64,000 nucleotides of DNA from an uncultured Clostridia bacterium (GTDB lineage: Bacteria; Bacillota; Clostridia; Oscillospirales; Acutalibacteraceae), in contig CANQGK010000001.1 of assembly GCA_947623175.1 (NCBI GenBank), forward strand, positions 1 through 64,000, in the 5' to 3' direction. This document shows positions 27,212 to 35,480 of this stretch, one piece after another (position 1 is the first letter of the stretch; the number at the start of each line of letters is the position of its first letter). The notes under the pieces are model-generated. The model was not told the origin of the DNA. It saw only the letters and a program-made list of their open reading frames with translations, and made no database searches. The translations under genes were made by a program, and so were the position numbers.

Positions 27212-28396
27212 TCACCTGTATTCTTCAATAAGTTTTTTAAATCTGTCAAGCGATTTTTCAATCATTTCGGTGCCTACGCAATAGCTTATACGCACGTAGC
27301 CCTCGTATCCGAAATCGTCCCCCGGAACAATCAAAATTTCATAACCCTTCGCGCGTTCGCAAAATGCGGCGGCGTCCGGCTCGGGCGATTTTACAAAGAG
27401 ATAAAAAGCGCCGTCGGGGCGTACCGCGGTATAGCCGTATTCGCACAGAGCGTTATAAAGCAGATTGCGGTTTTTGTCGTAAACCGAAATATCGGAGGTT
27501 TTGCCCAAGACCTCTTTTACGGTGTACTGCAAAAGGCTCGGAGCGCAAACGTAGCCAAGCGCTCTGCCGGCGCCGCAAACGGCGGCGTACAAATCCCCGC
27601 AGTTTGTCGCCCTCGGTGAAACGAAAATATAACCGATACGCTCGCCGGGAAGAGACAAGGATTTGCTGAACGAATAGCAAACGACGGTATTGTCGTAAAA
27701 ATTCGGTATATACGGCACCGCAACTCCGCCGTACACAAGCTCCCTATAAGGCTCGTCAGCTATTATGTAAATATCGGTACCGTATTCGACGGATTTTTTG
27801 TTAAGTAATGCCGCCAGCTTTATAATCGTGTCCTCACTTAAAACCGCTCCGCTCGGATTGTTTGGCGAATTGACGATAATACCCTTGGTTTTAGGCGAAA
27901 TTACCCTTTCAAGCGCTTCAAAATCGATTTGAAAATCGGGTTCACTGCATTTAACTACCCTCGTTACGGCTCCCGCCTTTTCGGCGAATACGGTATATTC
28001 GGGGAAAAAGGGCGCCAAAAGAATTATTTCATCCGTCGGATTTACTATAGCGTTAAGGGTGATGGTAAGCGAAGCCGCCGCGCCGCAGGTCATATAAATA
28101 AGGTTGGGATCGGATTTTGCGCCGAAGGTCGAGGCGATATATTCGGCGATCGCGGCGCGTACGCCGGCGTCGCCCTGGGCGGAGGTATAGCTGTGAAGTT
28201 CCATCGGAGATTTGGTTTCAAGCAGTCGCTTTATGGTATCGGTAACGATTTGCGGAGCGGGTATGCTCGGATTGCCAAGGCTGAAATCAAATACATTATC
28301 CGCCCCTATTTCTTTACGCCGCAAATTGCCGTATTCGAAAATTTCGCGTATAACGGAACGCTTCTTGCCCAATTGAGTCATTTTTTCGGAAATCAT
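27212..28396 (-). CDS. Class I/II aminotransferase, probable aromatic aminotransferase
   Basis: PLP-dependent transaminase, first structural gene of the aromatic operon. 394 residues, fold type I. NSPNNPSG at 176-183, ADEPYREL with Asp214, and the PLP Schiff-base Lys245 in SFSKSLSLPGERIGY. By family it could act on aspartate or aromatic keto acids. Its position directly in front of pheA and under the Phe/Tyr leader argues for transamination of phenylpyruvate and hydroxyphenylpyruvate, or of prephenate. The ATG follows a GAGAGGAAGAG site. Confidence 0.88.
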   Translation of the reverse strand: MISEKMTQLGKKRSVIREIFEYGNLRRKEIGADNVFDFSLGNPSIPAPQIVTDTIKRLLETKSPMELHSYTSAQGDAGVRAAIAEYIASTFGAKSDPNLIYMTCGAAASLTITLNAIVNPTDEIILLAPFFPEYTVFAEKAGAVTRVVKCSEPDFQIDFEALERVISPKTKGIIVNSPNNPSGAVLSEDTIIKLAALLNKKSVEYGTDIYIIADEPYRELVYGGVAVPYIPNFYDNTVVCYSFSKSLSLPGERIGYIFVSPRATNCGDLYAAVCGAGRALGYVCAPSLLQYTVKEVLGKTSDISVYDKNRNLLYNALCEYGYTAVRPDGAFYLFVKSPEPDAAAFCERAKGYEILIVPGDDFGYEGYVRISYCVGTEMIEKSLDRFKKLIEEYR

Positions 28397-28434
28397 AAAT
28401 CTCTTCCTCTCAAGTCATGTTTAATTATAAAAGA

Positions 28435-28474
28435 GCCCGCAACTCGCATACGTTAAAGTATGACAATTGCGGGC
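28435..28474 (-). terminator. Intrinsic terminator of the aromatic-operon attenuator
   Basis: On the minus strand GCCCGCAA pairs with TTGCGGGC, and inside it CATAC pairs with GTATG around a TTTAAC loop. The strand then reads CTCTTTTATAATT. This is a strong rho-independent terminator placed 13 bases after the leader-peptide stop codon and 38 bases before the aminotransferase ATG, the expected position of an attenuator. Confidence 0.9.
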
Positions 28475-28487
28475 CGACCGTATAAAG

Positions 28488-28571
28488 TTAAAAAGCATTT
28501 TTAACCGGGTAGAGACAGTCCGTTTTTTTAAAAAAATAAAAGTAATAAAAGAAATATCTTGATATACTCAC
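28488..28571 (-). CDS. Phe/Tyr leader peptide of the aromatic operon (27 codons)
   Basis: A short reading frame starting GTG at 28571, preceded by a strong AGAGGTGA site 6 bases upstream and ending TAA at 28490-28488. After MSISR come nine aromatic residues in a row, YFFYYFYFF (codons 6-14), then a mixed tail ending Asn-Ala-Phe. The frame lies between a near-consensus promoter and an intrinsic terminator, upstream of the genes for Phe and Tyr synthesis. By analogy with the pheA and trp leaders of enterobacteria, ribosome stalling on the aromatic run when charged tRNA-Phe or tRNA-Tyr is scarce would prevent the terminator from forming. The frame and its features are visible; the mechanism is inferred. 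Confidence 0.85.
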   Translation of the reverse strand: MSISRYFFYYFYFFKKTDCLYPVKNAF

Positions 28572-28585
28572 AAACTGTCACCTCT
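28505..28585 (-). promoter_or_regulatory. Leader RNA pairing arms of the aromatic attenuator
   Basis: On the minus strand GAGGTGACAGT (28584-28574, covering the leader Shine-Dalgarno) can pair with ACTGTCTC (28519-28512) just after the aromatic codons, enclosing them in a hairpin. A second hairpin, GTTAAAAA-TGC-TTTTTAAC (28506-28488), ends at the leader stop codon. GACAGTTTG can alternatively pair with CAATTGTC in the 5' arm of the terminator. Such mutually exclusive pairings are expected for attenuation. Which one is the antiterminator I cannot decide by eye. Confidence 0.6.
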
Positions 28586-28593
28586 AAAGTAAT

Positions 28594-28622
28594 ATTTTAC
28601 CTTAACGTCAAAAATTTGTCAA
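28594..28622 (-). promoter_or_regulatory. Promoter of the aromatic amino-acid operon
   Basis: Minus-strand perfect -35 TTGACA (28617-28622), 17-base spacer and -10 TAAAAT (28594-28599). Transcription would start near 28587, only a few bases before the leader-peptide ribosome binding site. Confidence 0.88.
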
Positions 28623-28683
28623 GCGTGAATTTATACAAACTTTAACGGTTTAAAGTGTTAAAATCTATACAATTATCGGGCTG

Positions 28684-29706
28684 TTATTTAATTTCAAGCT
28701 CACGTATCGAGCGAAGCTGATAATCGACGTTTTTAAGCAGACTCTTTTTCTTAAGAGCTACAGCCGCGCCCTTTACGACGCTGTAGGACGGGTTTTCCAT
28801 GGTATGTACCTTAATTCCGAGATATTTTGATATTTTTTCCGGCAGACCGCAAAGCTGTGAGCCGCCGCCCGTCAGATAAAATCCGTCATCCGTAATATCC
28901 GCCACAAGGTCGGGATCGGTTCTGTTAAGCACCTGTCTAATACCGTCGCAAACGGAGTTTACCGTTTCGTTAATGGCGTCGTAAACCTCGCCGCTTGAAA
29001 TTTCAAAGCTTTCGGGCAAGCCGGTGAAAACGTTTCTGCCTTTTGCAAGGACGGCTACTTCGATATCCCGCTTTACCGCCGCGCCGATTTTAATTTTAAT
29101 AAATTCTGCCGTGAGCGGGCCTATTTCGATATTATACTCCTTGCGGACGTATCTTGCTATTTGATTGTCAAAATCGAGCGACGCGATTTTTAAAGAGTCG
29201 CAAACCGTAATTCCGCCCATGGATATTACGGCGATATCGGTGGTACCCGCGCCGATGTCCACAATAAGGGTGCCGTGGGGAGTTTCGGTATCTATCCCCA
29301 GACCGAAGGCTACGGCAAGCGGACCCTCTACCACGGAAATATTTCTGCCGCCCGCCGATTCAAGCAAATTTGCGAGCGAATGGTGCTGTAATTCGGTAAG
29401 ACCCGCCGGCAGTGTGGCGAGTATTCGCGGTCTGAAAATTTTGTTGCCGAAGGCGGTGTTCATATATTTTTTGAGCATTGCCTCCGCTATTTCGTAATCG
29501 GCGATAACTCCGCGTTCTATAGGGCTTACGCAAATCAGGCTGTCCGGCGTTCTGCCGAGCGTTTGCTTTGCCTTTTCGCCGAAATAAATCGGCTCGTAGG
29601 TTTCGGCGTCCACCGTGACCATATTATCCATTTCGAGTATGATTTTCGTACTTGAAAAAATCACGGTTTTGGAGGTGCCTATATCTATTCCGATGTCTGT
29701 TGCCAT
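28684..29706 (-). CDS. mreB: Rod shape-determining protein, MreB/Mbl family
   Basis: Actin-like filament protein that guides lateral cell-wall synthesis under the membrane. About 340 residues. Phosphate 1 motif DIGIDIGTSKTV at the start, phosphate 2 motif LIVDIGAGTTDIAVISMGGI near residue 150, and the adenosine motif LTGGGSQLCGLPEKI near 290. A GGAG inside the first codons of the longer frame precedes the ATG at 29706 by six bases, so I use that start. No mreC or mreD follows, so it may be an Mbl- or MreBH-type paralogue. Same strand as comF and recD2, 54 bases after comF. Confidence 0.92.
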   Translation of the reverse strand: MATDIGIDIGTSKTVIFSSTKIILEMDNMVTVDAETYEPIYFGEKAKQTLGRTPDSLICVSPIERGVIADYEIAEAMLKKYMNTAFGNKIFRPRILATLPAGLTELQHHSLANLLESAGGRNISVVEGPLAVAFGLGIDTETPHGTLIVDIGAGTTDIAVISMGGITVCDSLKIASLDFDNQIARYVRKEYNIEIGPLTAEFIKIKIGAAVKRDIEVAVLAKGRNVFTGLPESFEISSGEVYDAINETVNSVCDGIRQVLNRTDPDLVADITDDGFYLTGGGSQLCGLPEKISKYLGIKVHTMENPSYSVVKGAAVALKKKSLLKNVDYQLRSIRELEIK

Positions 29707-29760
29707 AACTGTCTCCATTCTGCCGCCGAGGAGCGGTAGGCGATTTGCGGCAAGCGAAAA

Positions 29761-30513
29761 TTATTTTTCCTTGCCGGTACCGCGCTTGGCGTGATTTTGG
29801 TTATTTTTCTTTTTATTTTTATCGTCCATTTCGCTTATAAGTCCGGCTATGCAGTATACCGATTCGGCTCCCGCGGCAATAAGCTGTTTTGCGCACTCGT
29901 CAAAGGTCGCGCCGGTAGTTTTAATATCGTCGACCAATAAAATATTTCTGCCCGTAAGCGATACCTCGCAGGAATAAATACCTTTGACGTTTTTAAACCT
30001 TTCCCTGCCCGAAATCTTATGCTGTACTTTATGTTTGCCCCGGCATTTAAGGTAATTAAGCCCCAAAGGCAGACCGAGTATTTTTGATAAATCCTTTGCC
30101 AAAAGCGCGCTCTGGTTGTACCCTCTTTTCAATTCCCGCCAAGGGCTGAGCGGAACGTAGATTATACAGTCAAGCTCTTTGTCAAAATAGCATTGCTTTA
30201 CCGTTAACGCCATCTGCTCGGCAAAAAAGCGTGATAAGCCGGCTTCGCTGTAAAATTTAAAGTCGTACATCATCTTTTTTGCGACTCCGTCGTTTACAAA
30301 GGGCGCGGCACAGCCGTCAAAATGAAACGCATGTTTTGAACAGTCGCAATATTTCTTTATATGGCCGCATTTTGGGCAGACTCTGTCCGGATTGCGGCGC
30401 GGCGACAACTCAAAGCAGTACTCGCAAAGATAATCACCCTCGTCGATTATCTCTCCGCAGCCGGCACAGGTATTCGGAAAAAACGCCGAAATCACCGTAT
30501 CAAGTATTTTCAC
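29761..30513 (-). CDS. comFC: ComF-family phosphoribosyltransferase-like protein
   Basis: Competence-type ComFC/GntX protein associated with DNA uptake or processing. About 250 residues. An N-terminal zinc-ribbon region has CAGC, CEYC, CPKCG and CDC pairs (within about 15-65). A type I phosphoribosyltransferase domain follows with the PRPP loop ILLVDDIKTTGATF near residue 200. The C-terminus is Lys/Asn rich. The start is either TTG at 30531 or GTG at 30513; the latter has AGAGG nine bases upstream. It overlaps the end of the helicase gene by about 14 bases. A role in competence is by family only. Confidence 0.88.
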   Translation of the reverse strand: MKILDTVISAFFPNTCAGCGEIIDEGDYLCEYCFELSPRRNPDRVCPKCGHIKKYCDCSKHAFHFDGCAAPFVNDGVAKKMMYDFKFYSEAGLSRFFAEQMALTVKQCYFDKELDCIIYVPLSPWRELKRGYNQSALLAKDLSKILGLPLGLNYLKCRGKHKVQHKISGRERFKNVKGIYSCEVSLTGRNILLVDDIKTTGATFDECAKQLIAAGAESVYCIAGLISEMDDKNKKKNNQNHAKRGTGKEK

Positions 30514-32728
30514 GAGCCTTTCCCTCTTCAATAAAGCTTTTAAGCAAAGTATATCTCAGGGTTTTTTTATCGTTATCCGCCATATCCTGCCATACCGATT
30601 CGTCACCCAAAACGACGAGCATTTTTTTGGCTCGGGTAACGGCGGTATATAACAGATTGCGGTATCTCAGCTTTGACGGCACGTCAAAAAGCGGGAGTAT
30701 TACATAATCGTATTCACTGCCCTGACTTTTATGAACCGTCACGGCGTACGCCAATTCCAATTGACCCAAATCCTCGGAAAAATAGGTTGCCGTGCGGTCG
30801 TCGTACCTTACCTTTAAAATACCGGCGCGGGTATCGATATCGGTGATGAAGCCGACGTCGCCGTTATAAACGCCGTTGCCGTACTCGCCGTTATCCCGCT
30901 TGTACTGCAAATCGTAATTGTTTTTTATCTGCATAACCTTGTCGCCCGTGCGCAGATAAAAGCCCTTGTAAAATAACTGCGGTTCGCCGTTTTTGTGCGG
31001 ATTAAGCCGCTCCTGCAATAAATTGTTGAGATTTACCGTTCCGGTATCGAGCATTTTGGAGGGGCAAAGTATCTGCAAATCGGTGACGGGATTAATGTTA
31101 TACGCCTTGGGCAGTCTTGCCGTAACCAGCTCCAAAATCGAATTTATAAGCGAATATTTATCCCGGCTTTTGATAAAAAAGCAATCGGACGACTTGTCCG
31201 AAAAATCGGCCTTTTCACCGTTTATAATCGCATGCGCGTTTGTGATTATTTTGCTTTTGTTAGCCTGCCTGAAAACCTTTTTAAGCATTATTACGGGGAA
31301 GGCTTCGGAAGAGAGTATATCGACCAAAACGTTGCCGGCGCCAATACTCGGAAGCTGGTCGGAATCCCCGACGAGAATGATCCGGCAGGAAAGCTTCAAA
31401 GCCTTTAACAAATCGCAAAAAAGCAATGAGTCTATCATGGACGCCTCGTCTACGATTATAACGTCGCATGTAAGCGGATTTTTTTCGTTTCTCGAAAAGC
31501 TTCGCTGTTCGCCCTCGCCCCATTCCACCTCCAAAAGTCGGTGGATGGTCTTGGCCTCCATCCCGCAAAGCTCCTGCATGCGTTTCGCGGCTCTGCCTGT
31601 GGGCGCGGCAAGCTCGATTTCGAGATTACGCCGCTTAAAAAGCTTTATTATGGCGTTAAGGGTGGTGGTTTTACCCGTTCCCGGTCCCCCCGTAAGCACG
31701 AGAATACCGTTTTTGAAAGCCTCGAAAATCGCCTTGCGCTGTAGATCCTCAAATTCGATTTTAAGTATGCTTTCGACGTTTTTGATTTCGAGCTCGTCGA
31801 CCGTAACCGCGGCGTTAATATAGCTTTTTACCGACAGCATGCGCGAGGCTATGTATCGCTCCGCCGAATAATAATCCGGCAGGGCGACGTATTCGGCGTT
31901 ATTTATTTTTGCGGTTTCAAGCCTGAAGCAGTCGATAAGACGGTCACAGGCGATATCGGCAACACTTTCATTGCAGGAAAGCAATCGCGCAGATACCGAT
32001 ACCACCTTTTCGCGGGGAAGGCATGTATGCCCGTTCATAAGATTTTTTCGTAAAACGTATTCTATACCGGCGCAGATACGCTGTTCGCTTTCGGGATTTA
32101 ATTTTAAATCCGTCGCGATTTCCTCGGCGATTTCGAACTGAAATTCAAGTCCTTCTTCGCATAAAACGTAAGGGTTGGCGGTTATTATTTTAACCGAATC
32201 GGCGCCTAATTTTTTGTAAATTTTGAGGCATCTGTCGGGCGATATCTTATACTTTGAAAGCATAAGCATAATATCTCTTATACCGTATTGCTTTTTGTAT
32301 TCTTCGCTCAAAGCCAACGCCTTTTGCTTTGAAATACCCTTTATAACGGTTAATTCGAGCGGTTTTTCGGCGATTACGTTAAGGGTGTCGTCTCCGAAGC
32401 GTTCGACCAATTTGACCGCCGTCGCGGGGCCGATTCCCTTAAGGGCGCCGGCGGAGAGATAACGTAAAACGGCGGCGGAGTTTTCGGGCGCTTTTTTTTC
32501 GAAGCCGGTTGCCGAAAACTGACTTCCGTAGGTGGGATGAACGATATAGTTGCCGTAAAAATCAGCGGTCTCCCCCTCGTTTAAAAAGGGCAATATTCCC
32601 ACTACGGTAATTTTTTCCGATTTGGTTTTAACCTCCGCCACGGTATATCCGTTGGATTGATTGCGAAAGGTTATCCTTTGTATTGTGCCGGTAATAACAA
32701 GCGAATTATCGGCGGAGCTTTCCTGCAT
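30500..32728 (-). CDS. recD2: ATP-dependent RecD2-type DNA helicase
   Basis: Superfamily 1B 5'-3' helicase acting in DNA repair and fork maintenance without RecBC. About 742 residues. Long N-terminal region with an OB-like segment and helix-hairpin-helix GIGPATAVKLVERFG near 100. Walker A GGPGTGKTT near 350, Walker B VIIVDEASMID, DSDQLPSIGAGN, and the C-terminal motif VTVHKSQGSEYD. The frame opens at TTG 32740, one base after an AAGGAGG site, and the first ATG (32728) is 13 bases from it, so the exact start is uncertain. comF overlaps its end. Confidence 0.94.
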   Translation of the reverse strand: MQESSADNSLVITGTIQRITFRNQSNGYTVAEVKTKSEKITVVGILPFLNEGETADFYGNYIVHPTYGSQFSATGFEKKAPENSAAVLRYLSAGALKGIGPATAVKLVERFGDDTLNVIAEKPLELTVIKGISKQKALALSEEYKKQYGIRDIMLMLSKYKISPDRCLKIYKKLGADSVKIITANPYVLCEEGLEFQFEIAEEIATDLKLNPESEQRICAGIEYVLRKNLMNGHTCLPREKVVSVSARLLSCNESVADIACDRLIDCFRLETAKINNAEYVALPDYYSAERYIASRMLSVKSYINAAVTVDELEIKNVESILKIEFEDLQRKAIFEAFKNGILVLTGGPGTGKTTTLNAIIKLFKRRNLEIELAAPTGRAAKRMQELCGMEAKTIHRLLEVEWGEGEQRSFSRNEKNPLTCDVIIVDEASMIDSLLFCDLLKALKLSCRIILVGDSDQLPSIGAGNVLVDILSSEAFPVIMLKKVFRQANKSKIITNAHAIINGEKADFSDKSSDCFFIKSRDKYSLINSILELVTARLPKAYNINPVTDLQILCPSKMLDTGTVNLNNLLQERLNPHKNGEPQLFYKGFYLRTGDKVMQIKNNYDLQYKRDNGEYGNGVYNGDVGFITDIDTRAGILKVRYDDRTATYFSEDLGQLELAYAVTVHKSQGSEYDYVILPLFDVPSKLRYRNLLYTAVTRAKKMLVVLGDESVWQDMADNDKKTLRYTLLKSFIEEGKARENT

Positions 32729-32751
32729 TTTGCAAATCAATCCTCCTTATA

Positions 32752-33087
32752 TTATCCCGTCACGGCTTTTAAATACTTGCCGAGCTCGTCTGCGGAGCAG
32801 TAGATAAAATTATTGTTTTGCGCTATTTTTTTGCATTCCTTAAAATTTTCCTCGTTTAAAAGCGAGTTTACTATAATTACGTCGTCGCCGCTTTTGCCCG
32901 ACCAGATATACTGCTCTGCGACAAACCGCAGCTGCGCAAGCGCGGTACCGTCGGTAAGCACTACCACTTTATATGAAATCATCGGCTCGCGGGGTTTAAG
33001 CACGTAAAGCTTGAAAATATGTAATATCTCGGCAATTCCGAGCATAGCGGGAATTAAAAACAGCAATAACAGTATAAATTCGGTCAT
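32752..33087 (-). CDS. Small single-pass membrane protein, unknown function
   Basis: About 111 residues from the ATG at 33087, which is preceded by a GGGAGGA site. One N-terminal membrane helix (residues 3-25) is followed by a soluble domain with alternating hydrophobic strands (YKVVVLTDG, DVIIVNSLL, NNNFIYCSADELGKYL) that reads like a small alpha/beta fold. I do not recognise the family. It sits immediately upstream of recD2 on the same strand. Confidence 0.7.
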   Translation of the reverse strand: MTEFILLLLFLIPAMLGIAEILHIFKLYVLKPREPMISYKVVVLTDGTALAQLRFVAEQYIWSGKSGDDVIIVNSLLNEENFKECKKIAQNNNFIYCSADELGKYLKAVTG

Positions 33088-33201
33088 GAATATTCCTCCC
33101 ACACGATTTATAGGACGCCGAAAAGCCGAGAATTAAAAGAAGGCTTAAAGCGCCGGTCACTATAAATATATGCGGGAAATATTAAGCTGTTAATAATTTT
33201 C

Positions 33202-33220
33202 GGGCGGCAAAATGCCGCCC
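33202..33220 (-). terminator. Probable terminator after cdaR
   Basis: GGGCGGCA-TTT-TGCCGCCC forms an 8-bp stem 20 bases after the cdaR stop codon on the minus strand. The following GAAAATTATTAA is only weakly U-rich, so it may terminate inefficiently and let some transcription continue toward the small membrane protein gene. Confidence 0.55.
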
Positions 33221-33239
33221 TTAAGAATTGCATTAAAAT

Positions 33240-34511
33240 TTATTTTACGGTAACCGAAGTCGTATATGTGCCCTGTGCCCAGATATTTTTGTGGTCTTTA
33301 AACTCGATAGCGGCGTCAACGGTGTATACGCCCGCCGTTTTATTGGTAAGATCTACTACCGCATAAATATCCGAAGCGCTCAAATCGTTTACCACCGACG
33401 CCAGACCGCAAACCTTAACGTTGGCAATAATCCGCGGCCCGTCTACCTTAAGCTTTGAGGAAAGACCTTTGTATCTTATCGTAGGCACGTTAAAGGATTT
33501 CACAACGTATTCCTTGGTATTTACGGTGACTCTGAAATGGTCGATGCTTTCGAGTATTCTTACCCCTTCGGGCAATTTGGCGGATACGTCAAATTTATTT
33601 GAGGACTCAGAAACGGTGGTAATATCGATAGCGGAAAGGGTTACCGACTTGGTTTTATCGACCATATCGGGCGTACCGATAACCGTAACGGTATCATGGT
33701 CTATAGTGACGGAAAGCGACTTCGTATCAAATCCCGAAGGTGTTTTTGTAAAGTCCGCCACAACCGGTACGGTTTTCTTCTTGGAAATAGGTACGGTAAC
33801 GTTCACCTTAACCATGCTCAGCGTCAGGTTTTCGGTGCTTATTTCCTTGCCGTCGGCGTCAAACAAAGCTATATTAGCCTCAAAGGTTTCGCTCGCGCTC
33901 AAGGTCTTGTTGATTTTGGCGGAAGCTTTTACCGACTCTATTTGGTTGATAACCGTTCTTGGTCCGCTTATGGTTACGGTATCGCTCTCGGCGCCGCTTA
34001 AAACGGCGTTTTCGGCTACCAGGCCGTCGGCTGCTGCTACGCCCTCGGCGGCTGCGACAACGGTGAACTCCTTGGTTTCGACATAGTCGAAATTAACCTT
34101 TAAGGTAGGTGGCGAAATGGTTATGATATCGTACTCGGCGGCGTTAATATCCCCCGTAGCGGCAACCTTTAAATTGTATTCGCCCGGAGCGTCGACCTCG
34201 CCGGCGGAAGCAAACAGGCTCAAATCGGCGCTGGTAAGTCCGCTTACGGCGTAGCTCGGCCCCATTACGGTTACGGTGAATTTCTGCTCGGAAATGTCGC
34301 CTATAATATTCATATCGTTCTCGGCGGCAAAGGTGTTTTCGAGATTTACGTTAACGGTAATATCAGAAAAGGTGCGCGTGATAATGGGCTTTTGCTCTAT
34401 AACTATAATAAGCCACAGGGTAAAAGCCAAAATCAGCGAAAACGGAACGGTAAAACGCCTGTTATAGATGAGTTTCTTTAAGTTTAAGGAAAAGTTATTA
34501 AAAAATTTCAT
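33240..34511 (-). CDS. cdaR: YbbR-domain protein CdaR
   Basis: Membrane-anchored regulator of the diadenylate cyclase. 423 residues. A short cytoplasmic N-terminus, one membrane helix (about 22-40, VPFSLILAFTLWLIIVI), then four repeated extracytoplasmic YbbR beta domains (roughly 50-125, 135-215, 220-310, 330-420). Recurring VTISGP, VTVIGTP and VTVMGPS motifs mark the repeats. It overlaps cdaA by four bases. The usual third gene glmM is not adjacent here. Confidence 0.92.
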   Translation of the reverse strand: MKFFNNFSLNLKKLIYNRRFTVPFSLILAFTLWLIIVIEQKPIITRTFSDITVNVNLENTFAAENDMNIIGDISEQKFTVTVMGPSYAVSGLTSADLSLFASAGEVDAPGEYNLKVAATGDINAAEYDIITISPPTLKVNFDYVETKEFTVVAAAEGVAAADGLVAENAVLSGAESDTVTISGPRTVINQIESVKASAKINKTLSASETFEANIALFDADGKEISTENLTLSMVKVNVTVPISKKKTVPVVADFTKTPSGFDTKSLSVTIDHDTVTVIGTPDMVDKTKSVTLSAIDITTVSESSNKFDVSAKLPEGVRILESIDHFRVTVNTKEYVVKSFNVPTIRYKGLSSKLKVDGPRIIANVKVCGLASVVNDLSASDIYAVVDLTNKTAGVYTVDAAIEFKDHKNIWAQGTYTTSVTVK

Positions 34512-35410
34512 TTTTTCACGTTTTCCTTTCCGTCGGCTTTCTTAAACGGCTTTAAATTGCTTATGATAGTCTTGACCTTACCCGCTTTTTGAGTATCCTG
34601 CGAGCTTAAAAGCAGGCGCTTTAATTCGGCGGCGGCGGATACGCCGCTGTAATTGCGGGTAATGGAGCCGTTTTGCGCTATTGAGATGGTGCCGGTCTCC
34701 TCGGATACGACAACCACTACCGCGTCGGAATTTTCGGTCATACCGATAGCCGCCCTGTGCCTCGTTCCGAGCTGGAGGCTTATATCCTCGCGCTGAGTAA
34801 GAGGCAAAATACAGCCGGCGGCATATAATCTGCCGTTTCGTATGATAAGCGCGCCGTCATGCAGGGGGGATTTCGGGAAAAAGATATTGTTTAAAAGCGA
34901 AGGCGAAGAGGAAGCGTCTATAACGGTGCCTGTATCGGCGATTTCGCCCAATTGGGTTTTACATTCGAAAACGATAAGCGCGCCGATGCGCTTTTCCTGC
35001 ATTGAGGATATCGCTTTGCTCACGTTCTCGATGCAGACGGCAAGCTCGTTTTCATCGTCGCCCGCTATCTGCCCGCGGCTAAAGTTGGCGTGACCCATTT
35101 TTTCGAGAATACGGCGAAGCTCGGGCTGGAATATGACCGCAACCGCAACTATCGCGGAGTTTACGATTTTAGAAAGGAAGAGCTTTAGGGTAACAAGATC
35201 CCACCAGCCCGCTATAAGATAAATTACAACGAGTAATAAAATACCTTTTACAAGCTGACCCGCGCGCGATTCGCGCAAAAAACCGATGGCTTTGTAAATT
35301 ATGAAAGCCATTACCAAAATATCGATAATATCGAAAGGTATGCGCATATGCGAAATCGCATAAATTATTTGATTCCAAACCGCATAAACGGCGTTGAATA
35401 CGTTGCTCAA
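34508..35410 (-). CDS. cdaA: Diadenylate cyclase CdaA
   Basis: Membrane-bound enzyme making cyclic di-AMP from two ATP, a second messenger for potassium and osmotic control. 300 residues. Three N-terminal membrane helices (about 25-95) are followed by the DAC domain with the catalytic DGA motif (SPLHDGALIIRNGR) and RHR motif (GTRHRAAIGM). Start codon TTG at 35410, with an AAGGAT site eight bases upstream and no in-frame ATG near. Coupled to cdaR through an ATGA overlap. Confidence 0.95.
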   Translation of the reverse strand: MSNVFNAVYAVWNQIIYAISHMRIPFDIIDILVMAFIIYKAIGFLRESRAGQLVKGILLLVVIYLIAGWWDLVTLKLFLSKIVNSAIVAVAVIFQPELRRILEKMGHANFSRGQIAGDDENELAVCIENVSKAISSMQEKRIGALIVFECKTQLGEIADTGTVIDASSSPSLLNNIFFPKSPLHDGALIIRNGRLYAAGCILPLTQREDISLQLGTRHRAAIGMTENSDAVVVVVSEETGTISIAQNGSITRNYSGVSAAAELKRLLLSSQDTQKAGKVKTIISNLKPFKKADGKENVKK

Positions 35411-35480
35411 TTCAAAACATCCTTCGGGTTTTTACTTGTAATTTATTTTAACATAAAAAAACTTATCATTCAATACCAAT

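Noticed and set aside
33103-33200. Hydrophobic minus-strand stretch upstream of the 111-residue membrane protein as an N-terminal extension or signal peptide gene
   Set aside because: It is in another frame from the gene, lacks a ribosome binding site, and the GGGAGGA site clearly serves the ATG at 33087.
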